Both the position numbers and the translations under genes were made by a program. 64,000 nt of DNA from Mycolicibacterium peregrinum (GTDB lineage Bacteria; Actinomycetota; Actinomycetes; Mycobacteriales; Mycobacteriaceae): the NCBI RefSeq assembly GCF_002102345.1, contig NZ_LQPP01000040.1:62001-126000 (forward strand), in the 5' to 3' direction. Below, in pieces: positions 17,800-27,732 of the stretch (positions are counted from its first letter, which is position 1; each line of letters opens with the position of its first letter). The notes under the pieces are model-generated. The model was not told the DNA's origin. It did no database searches and saw nothing but the letters and a program-made list of their open reading frames with translations.

Positions 17800-19026
17800 A
17801 TGACAACGTCGTCCACAATTGCGATCGTCGGCGGTGGCCTGGCCGGAGCCAAGGCCGCTGAAGCACTGCGGGACAACGACTTTGATGGTCATGTTGTGTT
17901 GTTCGCCGCCGAGGACCACCTGCCCTACGAGCGACCGCCGCTGTCCAAGGAGTACCTGGCCGGCAAGAAGAAGCTCGACGATTTCACCGCCGATCCGGCT
18001 GCGTGGTACCGCGACCACAACGTCGAACTACGGCTGGGAACCGAGGTCTCCGCCGTCAACGCGGCCGAGCACACGCTTGCACTACCTGACGGCACCACAG
18101 TCGGCTACGACAAGCTGCTGCTGGCCACCGGGTCCGCCTCACGGCGACCACCGATCCCCGGAGCCGACGCGGCGGGCGTGCACTATCTGCGCACCATCGA
18201 CGACGCCGCAACCCTGAGCGCGGCCCTGACCCCGGGTTCGTCCCTGGCCATCGTGGGGGCCGGATGGATCGGACTGGAGGTCGCCGCCGGTGCGCGCGGC
18301 CGCGACGTGAATGTCACCGTGGTCGAGGCGGCACACCTGCCCCTGCTGGGCGCGCTGGGCGCCGAGGTCGGTGAGGTGTTCGCGCAACTGCACCGTCAAA
18401 ACGGAGTCGATCTACGGCTGGACCAATCGGTGCAGGAGATCACCACGGACAACGGCACCGCCACGGGACTGCGGCTCGGGGACGGCTCGACCGTCGCCGC
18501 GGACGCGGTCCTGATCGCCGTCGGCGCCGCACCGAACATCGGACTGGCCGAACGGGCGGGGCTGGCCATCGCAGACGGCGGGGTGCTCGTCGACGCGTCG
18601 CTGCGCAGCAGCGATCCCGACATCTACGCCGTCGGCGACATCGCGGCCGCGCAACATCCGTTCTTCGGTGTGCGAATCCGTACCGAACACTGGGCAAACG
18701 CACTCAAGCAACCCGCGGTGGCTGCCGCTGGGATGCTGGGCAAAAGGGCCGAATACGACGAGCTGCCCTATTTCTTCACCGATCAGTACGACCTCGGCAT
18801 GGAATATGTCGGCCATGCCCCCGAATATCAGCGCGTCGTTTTCCGCGGCGACGTTGCTGGGCGCGAGTTCGTGGCTTTCTGGCTCGACGCCGACAACCAT
18901 GTTCTGGCGGGGATGAACGTCAACGTGTGGGATGTCCTTGACGACGTCAAGGCGCTGATCCGGTCGGCCGAGCCGGTCGATCCCGACCGCATCGCCGACC
19001 CGGCGCAGCCGCTGTCGACCCGGTAG
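17800..19026 (+). CDS. FAD-dependent ferredoxin reductase (rhodocoxin/putidaredoxin reductase type, Rv0688-like)
   Basis: 408 residues. The N-terminal FAD dinucleotide site is IAIVGGGLAGAKAAEAL. The NAD(P)H site is LAIVGAGWIGLEVAAGA, and the second FAD motif is DPDIYAVGDIA. The C-terminal reductase domain is present. It passes electrons from NAD(P)H to a [2Fe-2S] or [3Fe-4S] ferredoxin, typically for cytochrome P450s, in the cytoplasm. No ferredoxin or P450 gene lies next to it. ATG 17800 gives the usual length. Confidence 0.9.
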   Translation: MTTSSTIAIVGGGLAGAKAAEALRDNDFDGHVVLFAAEDHLPYERPPLSKEYLAGKKKLDDFTADPAAWYRDHNVELRLGTEVSAVNAAEHTLALPDGTTVGYDKLLLATGSASRRPPIPGADAAGVHYLRTIDDAATLSAALTPGSSLAIVGAGWIGLEVAAGARGRDVNVTVVEAAHLPLLGALGAEVGEVFAQLHRQNGVDLRLDQSVQEITTDNGTATGLRLGDGSTVAADAVLIAVGAAPNIGLAERAGLAIADGGVLVDASLRSSDPDIYAVGDIAAAQHPFFGVRIRTEHWANALKQPAVAAAGMLGKRAEYDELPYFFTDQYDLGMEYVGHAPEYQRVVFRGDVAGREFVAFWLDADNHVLAGMNVNVWDVLDDVKALIRSAEPVDPDRIADPAQPLSTR

Positions 19027-19178
19027 CTGCGGGCACCTCGCCCAATGGGTGGGCGAAAACCCTGCGGCGCAACAAGTTTCTCGCGCGGTCAGGGGTACGC
19101 GCTAACGTGCATGGAACACGTGCCCGGCATCAACCCGTCCGCGTGCAAAAGCGACGACGGCAGGAAGGTGAGCAACCG

Positions 19179-19823
19179 GTGAATGTCACGCCCGACGACC
19201 TGACCGGCACCGAGCAGGCGGTCCTGCTGGTCCTGATGGCCGAGTCCCGTCCGGTGGCCAACGCCGAGCTGGAGCGGCTCGGGCCCAAACTCGACAAACC
19301 GAAGCGCGACCGGCTCAACCGGTTGGGTCTGATCGAGTCCACCGGTAGTCGGCCGCTCGTCCATGAACTGACCGACGCCGGGTGGGCGCTGTGCCGATCC
19401 CTGTTCGGCGCCGACGCACCGGCCCGGTCCACCGGACAGGGCAAGGCCCTGTACACGCTTCTCGGTGCGCTGCACCGCTACTTCGAACACGCCGACCTCG
19501 TTCCCGCCGATGTGTTCCTGCCTGCCGAGGCGCCCGCCACGGCAGCCGCGCCGGCGCCCGGAGCCGGTCCCGAAATCCAGCTCCGTACCGCCTATGCCGG
19601 GCTGACCACCCGGCCCGGCGGCTGGGTGAGTCTGCTGCGCCTCCGTGAGGCCGTGCCCGGGCTGCCCCGACCCACCGTCGACGCCGCGCTGATCAGCCTC
19701 TACCAGCAGCCCGGCGTCAGCCTGATCCCCGAGGAGAACCAGAAGGTGCTCACCCCCGCCGACCGCGAAGCCGCGGTGGAGATAGGCAACCAGGACAAAC
19801 ACCTGATCGCGATCGAGTCCTGA
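19179..19823 (+). CDS. Tandem winged-helix protein coupled to a double ATPase
   Basis: 214 residues from GTG 19179, with AAGGTGAG six bases upstream. The N-terminal part looks like a winged-helix domain (TGTEQAVLLVLMAESRPVAN..., KRDRLNRLGLIEST). A linker rich in Ala/Pro leads to a second winged-helix-like segment (WVSLLRLREAVPGLPRPTVDAAL). Its stop overlaps the ATG of the 1045-residue ATPase (TGATG), so the two are made together. I do not recognise a named family. A role as DNA-binding or regulatory partner of the ATPase is inference from domain type and coupling. Confidence 0.72.
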   Translation: MNVTPDDLTGTEQAVLLVLMAESRPVANAELERLGPKLDKPKRDRLNRLGLIESTGSRPLVHELTDAGWALCRSLFGADAPARSTGQGKALYTLLGALHRYFEHADLVPADVFLPAEAPATAAAPAPGAGPEIQLRTAYAGLTTRPGGWVSLLRLREAVPGLPRPTVDAALISLYQQPGVSLIPEENQKVLTPADREAAVEIGNQDKHLIAIES

Positions 19824-22800
19824 TGGAGTTACAGCATCGCGAAGCGCTCAGCGCGCTTCGCCTGACCTGGGCACCGACCGCCGACGATCTCTGGCATTCG
19901 CAGGGCGCGCTCCATGTGCGCGGGCTGCACGACCGGCCGATGGCCGACGTGATGGCCGCCTTCGGCGATGCCGAACGCGAAACCGATTCCAGCCCGCTGG
20001 GTGTGGTGGTGCGGGGCCCGGCCGGATCCGGCAAGACCCACCTGCTCGGGCAGGTGCGCGAACAGGTGCAAACCGGCGGCGGCTTCTTCTTCCTGGTCGA
20101 ACTCCTTGATGCGGCCAGCTTCTGGCAGTCCGCCCGGGCCGGGATCCTGGAGAGCCTGGGGCGGCCGGGCAGCGAGCGCGAGACCCAACTCAAAGACCTG
20201 CTGTGGGAGCTGTCCTCGGTGGCCCACATCTCCCGGGCCAGCCGGCGAGCCGTGATCGGCGACGACGACCTGACGCCGGAGATCCTCAACGACTTCGTCA
20301 ACGCGCTGCACAAGGTCCACCGCCACACCGTCAAACGCGCCCACCACACCCTGCGTGCCCTCGTGCTGCTCGGTGCCGGTGACCTCGAGCTGCAGGACAT
20401 CGGCGAGGCCTTCCTGACCGGCAGCGGCGAACGGGAGGCCTGGGGGCTGCCCGCACCGACGCTCACCGCGCAGGAATCGGTCCGCGACATCTCACGGCTG
20501 ATCGCCCTGGCCGGGCCGTCGGTTTTGGCGCTCGACCAGATCGACACGCTGCTGGCCCAGTCCACCGAGCGCACCGACACTGCCGGTGCGGCCCCGGGCA
20601 ACAACGACCTTGAGCACATCGCACACGGCCTCATGTCGATCCGGCAGACCATGCGCCGCACCGTCGGCGTGGTGGCCTGCCTACCGGCTGCGTGGGAAGC
20701 CATCCAGGACCGCGCCACCGCCACCGTTCAGGACAGGTTCCGCGCCACCGCGCTGTTGCAGGGCCTGCCGACACCAGACGTCGGTCGCGCCATCCTGGAA
20801 CGCCGGTTCACCGCCAGCTACGCCTCGATCGGGTTCACCGCGCCCTACCCGAGTTGGCCGATCCTGCCGGCAGCGTTCGACGAAGCCACCCAGTACACGC
20901 CGCGTCAACTGCTCAAACGCGCCGACACCCATGTCCGCCGCTGCCTGGAACGCGACACGATCGAGGAGCTCTCCAGCCTCACCGCCGAGGCGCCCGACAC
21001 GCACGAGACCGGCTCGGGCGGTGCCGCCCAGGGCGACACCGGCGAACTGGACCGCCGCTTCGCCGACTACCGGCGGCGCGCCGTGACGGTCGCTGCGCTC
21101 GACCCCGACGGCGAGGACACCACGATGCCCGGCCTGCTGTCGGCGGCCCTCGACGCGTGGATCACCGAACTCGGTGAGGCTGGGCAGGCGTTCCGTCCCG
21201 ATCCGCTCCCGGGCCAACGGGTGGTGCTGCACGGGCGGCTGCGCCAGACCCTCGACGCCACCACCGACGACGAACGGCACTGGGCATTCCGCGCCATCTC
21301 GTCCGGCAATGCCGTCGCGGTGCAGAACCGGATCCGGAAAGCCTGGGAGGCAACCGGTTTCAATCCAGACCGGCGCCAGCTGTTCCTGCTGCGCAACACC
21401 GCTTGGCCCAAGGGCGCCAAAACCACCGTGATGATCGCCGAGTTCGAGGCGGCCGGTGGCCGGGTGCTGCCCATGAGCGAGGACGACGTGCGCACCATGA
21501 CCGCGCTACGCGACCTCATCGACGACAACCACCCCGACCTACCCGATTGGCTGCGCCGCCGCCGCCCGGCCCACGGGATCGGCTGGCTGCGTGCCGCCCT
21601 CGGAGACATCGCGGGCGATCCTCCGCCGCCGGCCCAGATCGATGTGGACGCCGAGCTCGCGACCGGACCGATACGTGTGCAGCAACCCGCGCCGGTCATC
21701 GAGCACTCACCTACCGCGGTGACCCTCGGCCTGGACAGCCCAGGCGGGCGTCCGGTGTCGGTCGACCTTGCCGCGCTGCGCAAGCACACCGCAATCTTCG
21801 CGGGCTCCGGGTCGGGGAAGACCGTGCTGATCCGGCGGCTGGTCGAGGAGTGCGCGCTGCGAGGCGTCTCATCGATCGTGCTCGACCCCAACAACGACCT
21901 GTCCAGGCTGGGTGCCCGCTGGCCCGACAACCCGCCGGGGTGGACGCCGGCCGACGACGAGCGCGCCGACGCGTATTTCGACAATGCCGAGGTCGTGGTG
22001 TGGACTCCGCGCCGCTCGACGGGGCGCCCGTTGTCGTTCCAGCCGCTACCGGACTTCGCCAGTGTCATCGACGACGACGACGAGTTCGCCGACGCCGTCG
22101 AATCTGCCGTCGCCGCGCTCGAACCCCGCGCCCTGATCGTCGGGACCACGGCCAAGGCCGAGCGGTCCCGCGCGGTGCTGCGCGAGGCGCTGCGGTACTA
22201 CGGGGCGAGGCCCTCCACCAGCCTGGACGGCTTCATCGACCTACTCGCCGACCTGCCCACCGAGGTCAGCGCACTGGGCGGGGCGAACAAGCTGGCCGCC
22301 GAACTGGCCCAGAACCTGCGCGCCGCGACAGTCAACGATCCGTTGTTCGGCGGCGCAGGCACCGCCGCCGACCCCGGAGTGTTGTTGACACCGTCGCCGG
22401 GCTACCGAGCTCGGGTGTCGGTGATCAACATGGCCGGCCTGACCAGCGACCAGCAGCGCGAAGGATTCGTCAACCAATTGCAGATGGCGCTGTTCGCGTG
22501 GATCAAACGCAACCCGGCCGGTGACCGGCCGTTGGGCGGACTGCTCGTGATGGACGAGGCGCAGAACTTTGCCCCGTCCAGCCATACGACCGCGTCGACC
22601 CACAGCACCCTGGCGCTGTCGTCGCAGGCCCGGAAGTACGGGCTCGGATTGGTGTTCGCCACGCAATCCCCGCGCGGTCTGCACAACCACATCCCGGGCA
22701 ACGCCACCACGCAGTTCTACGGTCTGCTGAACTCCCCCGCCCAGATCGCGGTGGCCCGGGAGATGGCCCGGGTGAAGGGCGGCCACGTGCCCGACATCAG

Positions 22801-22960
22801 CAAGCTGCGTTCAGGCCAGTTCTATCTGGCGTTGGAAGGCAATGCCTTTCACAAGATCCAGACTCCCTGGTGCCTGTCCTACCACCCGCCCAGCCCGCCG
22901 ACCACCGACGAGGTGCTGGCGCTGGCCGCTCAGAGCAGAGTCGCGCTGCCGTCGGCGTGA
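19823..22960 (+). CDS. Double ATPase: N-terminal AAA/STAND-like domain fused to HerA/FtsK-like domain
   Basis: 1045 residues. The N-terminal NTPase has Walker A GPAGSGKTHLL (about residue 65) and Walker B SVLALDQIDTLL (about 235), followed by an AAA lid-like region (YTPRQLLKRAD). A middle domain (about 400-600) has no recognised fold. The C-terminal HerA/FtsK-type motor has Walker A GSGSGKTVLIR (about 660), Walker B LLVMDEAQNF (about 905) and the sensor segment FATQSPRGL. HerA-type motors form hexameric rings that move DNA. The start overlaps the winged-helix gene; the 3' end overlaps the convergent thiolase gene by 31 bp. No nuclease, methylase or SIR2 partner lies nearby. Function unknown. 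Confidence 0.85.
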   Translation: MELQHREALSALRLTWAPTADDLWHSQGALHVRGLHDRPMADVMAAFGDAERETDSSPLGVVVRGPAGSGKTHLLGQVREQVQTGGGFFFLVELLDAASFWQSARAGILESLGRPGSERETQLKDLLWELSSVAHISRASRRAVIGDDDLTPEILNDFVNALHKVHRHTVKRAHHTLRALVLLGAGDLELQDIGEAFLTGSGEREAWGLPAPTLTAQESVRDISRLIALAGPSVLALDQIDTLLAQSTERTDTAGAAPGNNDLEHIAHGLMSIRQTMRRTVGVVACLPAAWEAIQDRATATVQDRFRATALLQGLPTPDVGRAILERRFTASYASIGFTAPYPSWPILPAAFDEATQYTPRQLLKRADTHVRRCLERDTIEELSSLTAEAPDTHETGSGGAAQGDTGELDRRFADYRRRAVTVAALDPDGEDTTMPGLLSAALDAWITELGEAGQAFRPDPLPGQRVVLHGRLRQTLDATTDDERHWAFRAISSGNAVAVQNRIRKAWEATGFNPDRRQLFLLRNTAWPKGAKTTVMIAEFEAAGGRVLPMSEDDVRTMTALRDLIDDNHPDLPDWLRRRRPAHGIGWLRAALGDIAGDPPPPAQIDVDAELATGPIRVQQPAPVIEHSPTAVTLGLDSPGGRPVSVDLAALRKHTAIFAGSGSGKTVLIRRLVEECALRGVSSIVLDPNNDLSRLGARWPDNPPGWTPADDERADAYFDNAEVVVWTPRRSTGRPLSFQPLPDFASVIDDDDEFADAVESAVAALEPRALIVGTTAKAERSRAVLREALRYYGARPSTSLDGFIDLLADLPTEVSALGGANKLAAELAQNLRAATVNDPLFGGAGTAADPGVLLTPSPGYRARVSVINMAGLTSDQQREGFVNQLQMALFAWIKRNPAGDRPLGGLLVMDEAQNFAPSSHTTASTHSTLALSSQARKYGLGLVFATQSPRGLHNHIPGNATTQFYGLLNSPAQIAVAREMARVKGGHVPDISKLRSGQFYLALEGNAFHKIQTPWCLSYHPPSPPTTDEVLALAAQSRVALPSA

Positions 22961-24417
22961 ACCTGCACCTTCGCCCCGGCGATGTCGGAAGACATGGTCG
23001 CCGCTGCCTGTGACTCGTCGACGATCCGGGCCAGCGTACGTCCGTCATCGGGGGTACGCACCGCCAGGAAGGCCCGCTCCGCGCTGCCGTCGCGGCCGAC
23101 CGGCGTGGTCCACGATTCCACCGTGCCGGTACCCGTGAAGTCCACCTGCAGTGCCCGGGTGGGCTCGGCGTCGACCTCGGACTGCACGTCCTGCCAACGG
23201 AATTCATGGGTCGGCGGCTCGGTGCCGTACACCCCGAAGCTGTGCTTGGTGAGGTAACCACCGTTGGCGGTGATCAGCCCGCGGGTACCGGGATTCGCCA
23301 CGAGTTTCTCGGCCATGGTGGCGATCGAATGGGACACGTAGTTGTTCCACGGCCCACCGGCGAAGGTCAGTCCACCCGTGACCGTCAGCGGCCGCGCCGG
23401 ATCGGCCAGCGGCAGACCGATTTCGGCTGCCGCCACCTGCACCGCGGACGGGAAGCAGGAGTACACGTCGATGAAGTCGACCTCGTCGACGCCCACCCCG
23501 GCCAGTTCGAGAACGCGCCGTCCGGCGATCCGGATCGCCGGTGACTTGTAGAGCTCGGCCCGCTCGCCGATCGCGTAGGTGTCGTGCGAATCCGTCCCGG
23601 CATACGGGAAAACCCAACGGTCGGTGGGAATCTGAAGGTACGTCGCCTTCTCGACGGTGGTCAGGATCAGCACCGCACCCTGGTTGACCATGTTGTTCGA
23701 GTTCATCAACTTGGTGTAGGGCCAGCTGATCATCCGGTTGTCCGGGCCCGGCTGCCAGATCTGCTCGGCAGGCACCGGCTCCCGGCTCCAGGCATGCGGA
23801 TTGTCGGCCGCCACCGCACTGAACTGAGACCACAACTCGCCGATCCGCCTACGGTGCTCCTCGCTGGTCTCACCGGCCGCGATCCGCAGTGCCTGCTCGA
23901 ACATCGGATACACGTAGGCCGGGCGGTCCAGGTTGATCCGGAGCTCGGCCTCGCCGGCCATCGGCACACCCTCGTGCGCGCCCGGCGCCTCCGGCACCGA
24001 TTCGTCCTGACGGGTCCAGTCCGGTTTGGTCCCGAGTTTGCGCAGCCGGCTGCGGGTACGCCAGGTCTCGGCGCCCGCGATCAGCACCACCTCGGCCCGC
24101 CCGCCCTGCAGGTCCAGGCAAGCCTCATTCACCAATGACTGCGGGACGTTGCCGCCCACCCCCGTATAGCGTGTCGCCGCCTTGTCGGCCCGGATGCGTT
24201 GCGCCAACAGCAAACCCGGATCCCGGTAGTGCCAGGACAGCAGGTTCACGATCCGCACCGAGTCGACAACCTCCAGCACCCGCGGATCCGCGGCCTCCCG
24301 GGCCGCCGCGACCATCAGATCGACCGGCTCGACATCCGGATTGTCCTCCCGCTGGTTGACCTGGCCGTAACCGACGAGGACCGGAGTGCGGGGGTCGAGG
24401 GTGCTGGGGACCGGCAT
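22930..24417 (-). CDS. Thiolase-fold acetyl-CoA acetyltransferase family protein (Rv1867-like)
   Basis: 495 residues from ATG 24417. The fold is that of the thiolase superfamily, lipid-transfer/SCP-x type: TPVLVGYGQVNQRED start, VDEVDFIDVYSCFPSAVQ, GGLTFAGGPWNNYV. The His and Cys positions are not those of a typical degradative thiolase (no GxGxxxC near the end). It is annotated acetyl-CoA acetyltransferase in mycobacteria, but the true acyl-CoA substrate is unknown. Its 3' end overlaps the ATPase gene by 31 bp. Longer in-frame extension upstream of 24417 lacks a ribosome site. Confidence 0.83.
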   Translation of the reverse strand: MPVPSTLDPRTPVLVGYGQVNQREDNPDVEPVDLMVAAAREAADPRVLEVVDSVRIVNLLSWHYRDPGLLLAQRIRADKAATRYTGVGGNVPQSLVNEACLDLQGGRAEVVLIAGAETWRTRSRLRKLGTKPDWTRQDESVPEAPGAHEGVPMAGEAELRINLDRPAYVYPMFEQALRIAAGETSEEHRRRIGELWSQFSAVAADNPHAWSREPVPAEQIWQPGPDNRMISWPYTKLMNSNNMVNQGAVLILTTVEKATYLQIPTDRWVFPYAGTDSHDTYAIGERAELYKSPAIRIAGRRVLELAGVGVDEVDFIDVYSCFPSAVQVAAAEIGLPLADPARPLTVTGGLTFAGGPWNNYVSHSIATMAEKLVANPGTRGLITANGGYLTKHSFGVYGTEPPTHEFRWQDVQSEVDAEPTRALQVDFTGTGTVESWTTPVGRDGSAERAFLAVRTPDDGRTLARIVDESQAAATMSSDIAGAKVQVHADGSATLL

Positions 24418-24545
24418 GCTGTCGAACCTAGCCGACGCGAACGCGACCCCGTCGGCGGTGCCCTTCGCTCGGCGTTGGTTGAGCGGTACGAATTCGGGTA
24501 CCCGGAACGCGCGCACCATTCACCGACAACCGCCACTATGGGGAC

Positions 24546-26915
24546 ATGAGCGACGCGACTGGATCACCGGCACTCACCGACACAGAACTCGACCAGCTCA
24601 ACGCTTACTGGCGGGCGGCGAACTATCTGTCCGTCGGCCAGATCTATCTCCTGGACAACCCGCTGCTCGACGAGCCGTTGGCCGCCGAACACGTCAAGCC
24701 GCGTCTGCTGGGCCACTGGGGCACCACCCCGGGGCTGAACCTGCTGTACGCCCATCTCAACCGGATCATCCGGGAACGCGACGCGAACATCATCTATGTC
24801 ACCGGGCCCGGTCACGGTGGCCCCGGGCTGGTGGCCAACGCCTACCTGGAAGGTACCTACAGCGAGGTCTACTCCGCCATCGGGCAGGACACCGACGGCC
24901 TGCGGAAACTGTTCCGCCAGTTCTCGTTTCCCGGCGGGATACCGAGTCACGTGGCCGCGGAGACCCCCGGCTCCATCCACGAGGGTGGCGAACTCGGTTA
25001 CGCCCTGGTCCACGCCTACGGGGCCGCGTTCGACAATCCCGACCTGGTGGTGGCCTGCGTGGTCGGCGACGGCGAAGCCGAGACCGGACCGTTGGCCGCC
25101 AGCTGGCATTCGAACAAATTCCTCAACCCGGTCGTCGACGGCGCGGTGTTGCCGATCCTGCATCTCAACGGCTACAAGATCGCCAATCCCACAGTGCTGT
25201 CGCGGATTCCGCAAGAAGAACTCGAATCACTGTTGTACGGCTATGGCTATCGGCCCATCACCGTCGCCGGGGACGACCCCGCCAACGTGCACCAGCAGTT
25301 GGCCGCGGCGATGGACGAGGCGTTCGACCAGATCGCTGCGATCCAACGTGCGGCCCGCCTCGACGGAGAGGCAGGCCGCCCACTGTGGCCGATGATCATC
25401 CTGCGCATCCCGAAGGGGTGGACGGGCCCGCATGAGGTGGACGGCAAACTGGTCGAGGGCACTTGGCGCTCGCATCAGGTGCCGCTGTCGGAAACGCGGA
25501 CCAACCCGTCGCACATGGCCCAGCTCGAGACATGGCTGCGCAGCTACCGACCCGACGAACTGTTCGACGCCGACGGCGCGCTGCGGGCCGATCTACGGGC
25601 CCTTGCACCGTCGGGCACCCGGCGGATGAGCGCAAACCCGCACGCCAATGGTGGCCTGCTGCTGCGTGACCTCGACCTGCCGGACTTCACCGACTACGCG
25701 GTCACCGTGGAGAGCCCGGCCACGGGCACCGCGGAGGCCACCCGCGTGCTCGGCACATTCCTGCGTGATGTCATCGCAAACAATCCGGACCGCTTCCGGC
25801 TGATGGGTCCCGACGAGACCGCCTCCAACCGCCTGGCCGCCGTGTTCGAGAAGACCGACAAGGCATGGCAGGCCGAGACACTGCCCGTCGACGAGAACCT
25901 GGCCCCCGACGGCCGGGTGATGGAGGTGCTGTCCGAACATCTCTGCCAGGGCTGGCTGGAGGGCTACCTCCTCACCGGGAGGCACGGGCTGTTCAACTGC
26001 TACGAGGCCTTCGTCCACATCGTCGATTCGATGCTCAATCAGCACGCCAAGTGGCTGTTCAACAGTTCGCATCTGCCGTGGCGCCGGCCGATCGCGTCCC
26101 TGAACTATCTGCTGACCTCCCACGTGTGGCGCCAGGACCACAATGGGGCGTCGCACCAGGATCCGGGTTTCATCGACCACGTCGCCAACAAACGTCCCGA
26201 GGTCGTACGCGTCTACCTGCCGCCGGATGCCAACACCCTGCTGTCGGTGGCCGACCACTGCCTGCGCAGCCGCCAGTACGTGAACGTCATCGTGGCGGGC
26301 AAACAACCGGCCTTGACGTACCTGACGATGGACGAGGCCGTCGCGCACTGCACCCGCGGTCTGGGGATCTGGGAGTGGGCGAGCAATACGACCGGAGAAC
26401 CGGATGTGGTGCTGGCCTGCGCCGGCGACATCCCGACGCTGGAGACCCTGGCCGCCGCCGACATCCTGCGGCGCCGTCTCCCCGAGGTGAAGGTCCGGGT
26501 GGTCAACGTCGTCGACATCATGCGGCTGCAACCCGAGTCCGAGCATCCGCACGGTCTGTCCGATCGGGAGTTCGATTCGATCTTCACCAAGGACAAACCG
26601 ATCATCTTCGCCTATCACGGTTACCCATGGCTGATCCACCGGTTGGCCTACCGCCACACCAACCACGACCAGCTCCACGTCCGCGGGTTCAAGGAGCGGG
26701 GCACCACCACGACGCCGTTCGACATGGTGATGCTGAATGACCTCGACCGGTTCCACCTGGTCATGGACGTGATCGACCGGGTCGCGGGCCTGGCAGTCAA
26801 GGCGGCCGGGTTGCGCCAGGAAATGGTCGATGCGCGGCTGGCCGCCCGCAGCTACACCCGCGAGCACGGCGAGGACGACCCGGCGATCGCGGACTGGACC
26901 TGGAACGCGGGGTGA
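24546..26915 (+). CDS. xfp: Xylulose-5-phosphate/fructose-6-phosphate phosphoketolase
   Basis: 789 residues, the normal length. It splits xylulose 5-phosphate or fructose 6-phosphate with phosphate into acetyl phosphate and glyceraldehyde 3-phosphate or erythrose 4-phosphate, using thiamine diphosphate. The ThDP motif is GDGEAETGPLAASW. Phosphoketolase signatures also include GPGHGGPG, SFPGGIPSHV and DETASNR. Cytoplasmic. The gene stands alone; the acetate kinase and phosphate acetyltransferase genes that often accompany xfp are not next to it. It is divergent from the thiolase-like gene with a 128-bp gap. Confidence 0.97.
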   Translation: MSDATGSPALTDTELDQLNAYWRAANYLSVGQIYLLDNPLLDEPLAAEHVKPRLLGHWGTTPGLNLLYAHLNRIIRERDANIIYVTGPGHGGPGLVANAYLEGTYSEVYSAIGQDTDGLRKLFRQFSFPGGIPSHVAAETPGSIHEGGELGYALVHAYGAAFDNPDLVVACVVGDGEAETGPLAASWHSNKFLNPVVDGAVLPILHLNGYKIANPTVLSRIPQEELESLLYGYGYRPITVAGDDPANVHQQLAAAMDEAFDQIAAIQRAARLDGEAGRPLWPMIILRIPKGWTGPHEVDGKLVEGTWRSHQVPLSETRTNPSHMAQLETWLRSYRPDELFDADGALRADLRALAPSGTRRMSANPHANGGLLLRDLDLPDFTDYAVTVESPATGTAEATRVLGTFLRDVIANNPDRFRLMGPDETASNRLAAVFEKTDKAWQAETLPVDENLAPDGRVMEVLSEHLCQGWLEGYLLTGRHGLFNCYEAFVHIVDSMLNQHAKWLFNSSHLPWRRPIASLNYLLTSHVWRQDHNGASHQDPGFIDHVANKRPEVVRVYLPPDANTLLSVADHCLRSRQYVNVIVAGKQPALTYLTMDEAVAHCTRGLGIWEWASNTTGEPDVVLACAGDIPTLETLAAADILRRRLPEVKVRVVNVVDIMRLQPESEHPHGLSDREFDSIFTKDKPIIFAYHGYPWLIHRLAYRHTNHDQLHVRGFKERGTTTTPFDMVMLNDLDRFHLVMDVIDRVAGLAVKAAGLRQEMVDARLAARSYTREHGEDDPAIADWTWNAG

Positions 26916-26967
26916 TCAACCCGGTGTGACCTGGGTAATTGCGCCGCGCCGGTACGATTGGCGAGTT

Positions 26968-27732
26968 ATGTCTGATCAGAGCGCCGTGGCCGCGCACCCA
27001 CATCCGCTGCTGGCCCAGCTCTCTGCGTTGCATCACTTTCGCATCTATGCCGACATCGGCATCGTCGTCGTCATCCTGACGCTGACCAACCTGATCGCGC
27101 ACTTCACCACCCCGTGGGCCAGCATCGCGACGGTCCCGGCCGCCGCGGTGGTCCTGTTGATCCTGGTGCGGGCCCGCGGACTGGGCTGGACCGAGCTGGG
27201 TCTGGGCCGCGAGCACTGGCGCGCGGGTGTCGGGTACGCGCTGGGCGCCGTCGCACTCGTGGTGTCGGTGATCGCCATCGGCGCGGCGCTGCCGTGGACC
27301 CGGCCGATGTTCATGAACGACAACTACGCCACTGTCTCCGGTGCGCTTCTGGCGTCGATGGTGATCATCCCGCTGCAGACCGTCATCCCCGAGGAACTGG
27401 CGTTTCGCGGCGTCCTGCACGGAGCCCTCAACCGGGCCTGGGGTTTTCGCGGCGTGGCCGCGGGCGGTTCGCTGTTGTTCGGTCTGTGGCACATCGCCAG
27501 TTCGCTTGGGCTGACGAGCGAGAACGTCGGCTTCACCCGACTGTTCGGCGGCGGCGTGTTCGGCATGATCGCCGGCGTCGTACTCGCCGTGATCGCCACC
27601 GGCGTCGCCGGCTTCGTGTTCACCTGGCTACGCCGGCGCAGCGGCAGCCTGATCGCGCCGATCGCCCTGCACTGGTCGCTCAACGGTGTCGGTGCACTGG
27701 CCGCCGCCGTCGTGTGGCACCTGTCGACCTAA
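26968..27732 (+). CDS. CPBP-family intramembrane protease
   Basis: 254 residues with about seven transmembrane helices. The CPBP/Abi signatures are EELAFRGVLHGAL (EExxxR) and FGLWHIA (FxxxH), with ALHWSLNG as third motif. The family is homologous to CAAX prenyl proteases and glutamic intramembrane proteases; the substrate is unknown. ATG 26968 is preceded by TACGAT 15 bp upstream, which fits a -10 element and a nearly leaderless mRNA. The stop codon region overlaps the convergent CGNR gene by 4 bp. Confidence 0.87.
   Translation: MSDQSAVAAHPHPLLAQLSALHHFRIYADIGIVVVILTLTNLIAHFTTPWASIATVPAAAVVLLILVRARGLGWTELGLGREHWRAGVGYALGAVALVVSVIAIGAALPWTRPMFMNDNYATVSGALLASMVIIPLQTVIPEELAFRGVLHGALNRAWGFRGVAAGGSLLFGLWHIASSLGLTSENVGFTRLFGGGVFGMIAGVVLAVIATGVAGFVFTWLRRRSGSLIAPIALHWSLNGVGALAAAVVWHLST

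Noticed and set aside
19179..22960. HerA-type pair as a known BREX, Dnd or HerA-SIR2 defence system
   Set aside because: None of the partner genes (methylase, phosphatase, sulfur-modification or SIR2/nuclease genes) is present.
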